This document shows, piece by piece, positions 60,001 through 64,000 of a stretch of DNA of 64,000 nucleotides. A model generated the notes under the pieces. It saw only the letters and a program-made list of their open reading frames with translations, did no database searches and had not been told where the DNA came from. The position numbers and the translations under genes were made by a program. Numbering within the stretch: the first letter of the stretch is position 1; the number at the start of each line of letters is the position of its first letter. Source of the stretch: Branchiostoma lanceolatum (taxonomy: Eukaryota > Chordata > Leptocardii > Amphioxiformes > Branchiostomatidae); contig NC_089722.1 of assembly GCF_035083965.1 (NCBI RefSeq), forward strand, positions 27,984,642 through 28,048,641, read 5' to 3'.

Positions 60001-60574
60001 TGCGTTTTGTATGACGGTTATCACTTGTCGTCAAGTAAAGCAACAAGACTAAGGTCCAAAACTTCGTCACTTACTATGGAGAACCAAGGGGGTTTGAAAA
60101 TCCTTGGGAAAACCAAGGAGGTCATATAGACTATACAGTATACAACCTCCTTGGGAAAACGTAGCCGTGGCGACTAACGAAGGGAGTTTCTTCTTGATAT
60201 TTACATGTGTAAATATCAAGAAAAAACTCCCTTCGTTAGTCGCCACGGCTAGGGAAAACGGTACGCAAACAAATCATAATTTGTCACGAGGTTATGACGA
60301 CGATATGGTGGGGGTATTTTTGTGCGTGTGCGACTGTGCGTGCATTATGTACCTGTCTTTTCCTTACCCGAAACAAAATAGACAAATGTAACGTTTCAAA
60401 TTCAGTACCAAAAGAAACCATATACACGTGTAAGAGCACCAACCTAACGACGTTAGTGATTCTGGTTGGGTCCCGTGATCTTGTTTTGAAGGACTTGGAG
60501 TTGGACGCATCAGGTAGATCTCCATTCTCTTCTGGTAAAAACGGCTCTAATAAATCGTCTGTCGACTCCGCCAT
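52703..60574 (-). CDS. SPNS1: Spinster-family MFS transporter (SPNS1-like) with alternative TM1 exons
   Basis: Twelve-helix transporter; human SPNS1 exports lysophospholipids from lysosomes and SPNS2 exports sphingosine-1-phosphate. Coding exons: 60574-60444; then either 59469-59207 (2a) or 58863-58733 (2b); 58151-57949; 57552-57401; 56823-56617; 56045-55926; 55519-55315; 55143-55078; 54742-54644; 54322-54154; 53497-53411; and probably 52722-52703. Protein is 573 residues with 2a, 529 with 2b. Signatures: NLLNYMDR in TM1; [10 protein letters not shown] (MFS loop 2-3 motif) in exon 3; [11 protein letters not shown] in exon 4; WQWALRVTP in exon 5; [13 protein letters not shown] and [12 protein letters not shown] in exon 9. 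The match in exon 3 is closer to SPNS1 than to my memory of SPNS2. Divergent from C1QBP, 411 bp away. The tiny last exon is the least certain part. Confidence 0.93.
53582..53598. repeat. 17-bp poly-C tract
   Basis: Uninterrupted run of C in the Spinster intron 10, probably variable in length. Confidence 0.95.
53848..54036. repeat. (CA)n microsatellites
   Basis: Two CA arrays (about 53848-53868 and 53990-54036) linked by CA-rich sequence, in the Spinster intron between exons 10 and 11. Confidence 0.95.
56945..57360 (-). mobile_element. SINE (family of 11590) split by a second element
   Basis: SINE body matches at about 56955-57165 (TTTTAGCCCTTGGGCCC, GTGTACCATTTTTGAAGTC), and the tRNA-like head resumes near 57323 (CGTATGCAAAGCAAGCAC). 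Between them, about 57166-57322 holds GACAGGTGGTCACTATAG-like and AAAAAGTGGTCAC blocks resembling the ends of the element at 62116-63237. It lies in the Spinster intron between exons 4 and 5. Confidence 0.65.
57566..57752. mobile_element. CTGTAAATGCA-family MITE, copy E (Spinster intron)
   Basis: Internal blocks GGAGAAAATGGAGTGTTCGC and GGTTTTAAGTTCACAGC match copy D; right end AATTTACAGTA. The left terminus is degraded. It begins just 13 bp upstream, in the plus direction, of the exon 4 acceptor region. Confidence 0.72.
58733..58863 (-). other. Alternative exon 2b of the Spinster gene
   Basis: 131 nt, with the same entry (2) and exit (1) phases as exon 2a and the same first residues (SDSD). 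Encodes a short linker and TM1 ending [13 protein letters not shown], the canonical Spinster form. The likely origin is exon duplication. Confidence 0.87.
59207..59469 (-). other. Alternative exon 2a of the Spinster gene
   Basis: 263 nt, entered in phase 2 and left in phase 1. Encodes a Ser/Asp-rich cytosolic stretch (phosphorylation-prone) and TM1 ending [13 protein letters not shown]. Replacing exon 2b adds 44 residues to the N terminus. Its TM1 lacks the FT-x-AG ending conserved in SPNS proteins. Confidence 0.85.
59628..59898. mobile_element. Long inverted-repeat element with internal 79-bp duplication (Spinster intron 1)
   Basis: Termini TTTATAAGCC and GGCTTATAAA; inverted repeats run about 57 bp with a few mismatches, up to AAAGGTGAAGGCCCCT / AGGGGCCTTCACCTTT. 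Inside, a unit starting CTTGTAAACAGTTCTCG is present twice (59689 and 59768). No target duplication was recognised. Confidence 0.78.
60162..60251. mobile_element. 90-bp fold-back MITE, TAGCC ends, 9-bp target duplication
   Basis: Arms 60162-60205 and 60208-60251 pair over 44 bp with one mismatch and a 2-base centre. Starts TAGCCGTGGCGACTAACG. Flanked by the exact 9-bp GGGAAAACG at 60153-60161 and 60252-60260. It lies in Spinster intron 1 or the adjoining region, beside a smaller CCAAGGAGGT/ACCTCCTTGG inverted repeat (about 60112-60153). Confidence 0.9.
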
Positions 60575-60985
60575 GGCTGCCTAGTCGTTGTGTGTGTTTG
60601 CTGTAAGCCTTATGGCTTCTCCTGCTCATCAGATGAAGCACTGGCTAGCGAGGGAAAGGGAACAAACGAAAAGTTTCGGTGACTCTGTTTCGGACGGCGG
60701 CCATTTCCCCCTTGTCTATAATGACCTTTGACCTACATTCATCTACCAACTTGTGAAATAAACGTTTGATCATTATTGGTCGAATTTTGATATCTAAGTA
60801 CTTTTGTTAGTTAATATGTATCCTTTGCAAGACATGATATCGGAAGATTGGAAAAAAATGCTTTGATTTGTGACATCCTGGGTGCCATACCCACAATGCT
60901 TTTTCGAGGTCAACGTAGGTCACACTGAAAACGAAAACGTGCACAGCACTGAGACTTCCAGTTTTCCTTGAATTTCTCCAATAAT
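60575..60985. promoter_or_regulatory. Bidirectional promoter between Spinster gene and C1QBP
   Basis: 411 bp between opposing start codons. It contains GGCGGCCATTTCC near 60694-60706, a good YY1-like site (AAATGGCCGCC on the minus strand). No TATA box stands out. Confidence 0.6.
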
Positions 60986-63584
60986 ATGGCTTTTTCAGGA
61001 TCTAGACTCGTGGCGTCCGCCGCAGCAAAGCTTTTAGGAAAAAGCAGGCAGGGTTTCACAGCTGTGACCGGCGTTTCGAGGTCACTTTTAACGTTTTCAG
61101 CGGCGGAAGGGCACAGCCTGAGGTCCGCATGTTTCTCCCGGTCATTCACACGGTCCATGTGGGTCCTCTGCAGCAAGAGACCGGACACCGACCTCTTGAG
61201 CGGTGGAGTGGTCAAGCTGACCGATGTGAACAAGACCTGCAGTTGCTGTGGGCTACATACTCAAGGTGTGTCTCGTTTTTGTTTTGGAAACATTTGTGTA
61301 CTCGTGGTGAAAAAATAGTGTCATGTTTCATCATCACCGTTCACAGACTGTGCAGGGGGGGGGTATTGGGGGTTTCTCTCCATATTTTAGTAAATTACTT
61401 ATTGGTTAATATTTTGTCCTATTCTTTACAAGAATTTTTTTCATTGATTGTGAAATGTCAAATGTCTTTGAGGGACTTAGCAGTTGTTTTACACAAAAGT
61501 TTTGTAATAAATACTGCTTCCCTTTTGACTAAATTTGAATTTGAGTACTGTAAGGTCGTGTAGTTTCACGGGGACATAATTCCACTGTAGGAGGGGGAAG
61601 AAGTTTTCACAGTGTTTTACATTTGCAGGTTGAACTTGTTTGTAAGTGCAGTGTGCATATTCACTGTGTCACAATGTAGTAGTGGGTAGATCACTGCAAA
61701 CATTTCAAGTTTTACAGTGACTGTCGTTTCAATTTCCACCCCATACATGTGTAACCAAAGAAGCCATTTCTGTTGCAGGGGACAAAGAACTTGCAAACTT
61801 CCTCTCAAAGGAGATTGAGACAGAGAAAGACAACTTGCAAGAAGCCCCAAAAGTGAAAGATTTTGAAATCTCCAGCAAAGGGGCAGAGGTCACACTCACC
61901 AGAAACTTTGACGGAGAAATGTAAGCCTGTCTGCATTATCGCTGTAGATTTAAATACAGACCTTTGACACCTGAAAAGAGAAAAAAATAAGTAATTGCAA
62001 GACTTTTAAAAATCCCTCATCCCATCTGCTTGGAGATGAGGACATGTCAGCTGTTGGAAGAACAATACATATATGGGAATGGTGATTTTTATGCCCAAAT
62101 ATGGCCTGTATTGGTACAGTCAAACCTGCCTATAGCGGTCACTCAAGGGACTGGCCAAAATCGACCGTTATGGACAGGTGGCCGCTCTATAGAAACGGTT
62201 GATTTCACGAGCAATAAGTGGCACATGTTTTCTGTACCCACTGAGAAACATTTATTCACATCATAAAACCTCCTTGTTCACATACATGTAGTCAAACTTG
62301 GTCTACCGACCACTTCCACAAGACGACCCGATGCTCGGCTCAAGATGACTGCTTTCGGTAGGTCCGGATTTTTCCACAAGCAAATTAAGTCCAAGTCCAT
62401 CCATCGATCCGCCCCCAATCCGGAGCACATGTGACCAAAATGTTGCCGAAGACAACCGTGTCATTTTCAATTGCGCGGCGACATCATTTATCAGCAAATA
62501 ATTGCGGAATTTCACGGTAAAATCAGCCTGTTTGGGTCGGATTCCTTGCCGGGAGAAAAAAAACAACAGTTGCAAGATGGCTCCTGTGAGGTCAAAGGTA
62601 CATGGGATAGTCTACTGTAATGTGGGTGCAGCTGCAATGTGTGAGTTATGATTTTACTCCACATTAGATTGTACAAAATGTAAACTTATTTCGTCAAAGA
62701 AGTTCTTTGAATAAAGAGAACAGAATATACAAAGAATGGATGACTTTATAACCTTTTCTTAGAGGATAAAAGGCATCTGTATTTTTTAACAAACTGCTCG
62801 CCCATGAAGTAACTAGTGAAGTAACCCAAGTAAACAAAGCGTCCCGCTAGGACCGCGCGCAAGAGGCTCTGTTTGTCTGCAAATTTCTGGCGTCTTTAGC
62901 GGTTTTGGAAATGCAAAACCAACACCAGGAGCAAAATAAAACCATGCACAACATCTTCATGGGTAACACTGCAGCTATAATGACAATTTTTTCTGCCGAG
63001 ATTTGAAAGAAGGTTCCCGAATCTTGCGGCGACCATGCGCCGTGACCGTTATCGGCAGTGTTTCCAGACCCGCGGGACCGAAAATCATGTGGCCGCGACC
63101 GCGTTGGACAGGTGACCGCTATAGCCTAATTCTTAATGCTTATGTCAATGGGAAAAATCCAAGGGACCGACAAAAAGTGACCACTATAGGCAGGTGGCCG
63201 CTATGCAAAGGTGACCGCTAATACAGGTTTGACTGTACTTCCAACAATGCTTTATGCTAAGTTCAGGAATACAGCGGCTATTCATGGCTCTACATTTTCA
63301 CAGGCTGGCTGCGCTTTATTCTAGATTCAGCCACCTATTATGGTTTACAATGTACATTGTACACCATGAATTATGCAGTTGGAAATATTAGTCCAAAGAA
63401 AAAAATGATAGTAATGGTACCCTATGTCATACATACATGCTTTTCAGGGGAAAACTATAGCATTTAGCACCAAATCACTATAACGCTTTTTTTTTTTTTT
63501 TTCTTTCTCAGTGTTACCATCGACTTTAATGTCAACCTGTCTGTGGATGATGAGTCTATGGATGAGGAGGCTGAACAGCCACAG
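60986..63584 (+). CDS. C1QBP: C1QBP (p32/gC1qR), first three exons; gene continues past window
   Basis: Mitochondrial matrix acidic protein, a doughnut-shaped trimer needed for mitochondrial translation; named for C1q binding. Exons 60986-61265, 61779-61920 and 63512-63584 join in phase to 165 residues, ending in phase 0. Residues 1-75 are Ser/Arg/Lys-rich with no acidic cluster, a mitochondrial presequence. CGLHTQGDKELANFLSKEI (about 88-106) corresponds to human HTDGDKAFVDFLSDEI, the start of the mature fold. VTIDFNVNLSVDDE and the acidic stretch after it (about 142-163) match the beta-sheet and acidic loop. An ATG-like frame extension upstream uses TTG and is not needed. The C-terminal half, with the conserved helices, is outside the window. 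Exon 3 is preceded by a tract of about 20 T. Confidence 0.93.
62116..63237. mobile_element. 1.1-kb TIR element in C1QBP intron 2, TA-flanked
   Basis: Starts TACAGTCAAACCTGCC and ends with the inverted match CAGGTTTGACTGTA. Subterminal GCGGTCAC / GTGACCGCT blocks recur several times. If TA is the target duplication, the ends are CAGTCAAACC, fitting Tc1/mariner-like or ISL2EU-like classes; superfamily is uncertain. No transposase frame; the interior includes a GC-richer segment at about 62310-62580. A relative sits inside the SINE at about 57166-57322. Confidence 0.75.
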
Positions 63585-64000
63585 GTATGTGGTTTTCCAC
63601 ATTACACATGACCTTCACCACTAAACAGATTCCATGGCCATATTTGGATTTGTTACATTGTGTTGAGCAAAATACATGTAAGGAGTGTTTGACATTATAT
63701 TTGATAATGTCCAGCTGCAATTTTGTGTGCTCAAAAGTCTCATTGTACATGTCCCACTGTGCCACTAGAAACCACCTTCTATGACTGTTAACTTATTAGC
63801 GGACTTCTTGTTTCATTCTCAAAGCAGCTTTTGTATCCCCTGCTTCTTCTGTTGGGTAATCACTTAGTCCTCACTATCACACTATCAGTGAGTTGAGCTT
63901 GACTCAATGATATTTCTGATATAGGGCTGAGAGATGCTGTTCTAGTCCTATTCTGTATTCATGAAAATAGGATTGATGCCACTCACTCACACTCACTATC
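63585..64000 (+). other. C1QBP intron 3 (5' part)
   Basis: Follows a CAG|GTATGT donor. No acceptor with a C1QBP-like continuation is seen before the window ends. Confidence 0.6.

Noticed and set aside
60910-61563. Minus-strand 107-codon and plus-strand 144-codon frames over C1QBP exon 1
   Set aside because: Out of frame with the conserved C1QBP reading and running into the intron.

Overview
This is animal nuclear DNA: genes are split by many GT-AG introns, the products are metazoan orthologues (DDX52, MRPL16, IFT22, a Spinster transporter, C1QBP), and introns and spacers are crowded with short inverted-repeat elements, tRNA-derived SINEs and LINE tails. Protein sequence and repeat style fit an invertebrate deuterostome; amphioxus (Branchiostoma) is my best inference, not a proven identification.

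Layout. 452-2626 (+): last exon of a class A GPCR with a very long third intracellular loop. 8118-28043 (-): complete 15-exon DDX52 helicase gene, with a LINE in intron 1 and many short elements in other introns. 28338-30449 (+): complete four-exon MRPL16. 32245-35214 (-): six coding exons of IFT22. 35215-40309: about 5 kb without a clear gene, holding a tandem tRNA-like SINE and a perfect fold-back element. 40310-44910 (-) and 47364-50332 (+): two divergent, unrecognised large genes, each a short first coding exon plus one very long exon. The first is a 1227-residue multidomain protein with hydrophobic helices and a bacterial-style C-terminal Ig-like fold; the second is a 793-residue protein with an internal Hint (hedgehog/intein) domain. 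This pair is the most unusual content. 52703-60574 (-): Spinster-type MFS transporter (SPNS1-like) with two alternative first-transmembrane exons whose phases make them mutually exclusive. 60986-64000 (+): 5' part of C1QBP, running off the window.

Gene order alternates between head-to-head and tail-to-tail pairs. DDX52/MRPL16 (294 bp apart) and SPNS/C1QBP (411 bp apart) probably share bidirectional promoters. Several of these genes serve ribosome biogenesis or mitochondria (DDX52: pre-rRNA; MRPL16: mitoribosome; C1QBP: mitochondrial matrix). IFT22 is ciliary and SPNS lysosomal or plasma membrane.

Mobile DNA is unusually readable: several insertions keep exact target-site duplications (8 bp at 14514-14953, 20603-20719 and 39524-39710; 9 bp at 5654-5801, 46892-46975 and 60162-60251; 10 bp for a SINE nested in a LINE at 11590-11877). 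All exon boundaries were deduced by hand from splice signals, phase and protein similarity remembered from the families; no alignment was run.
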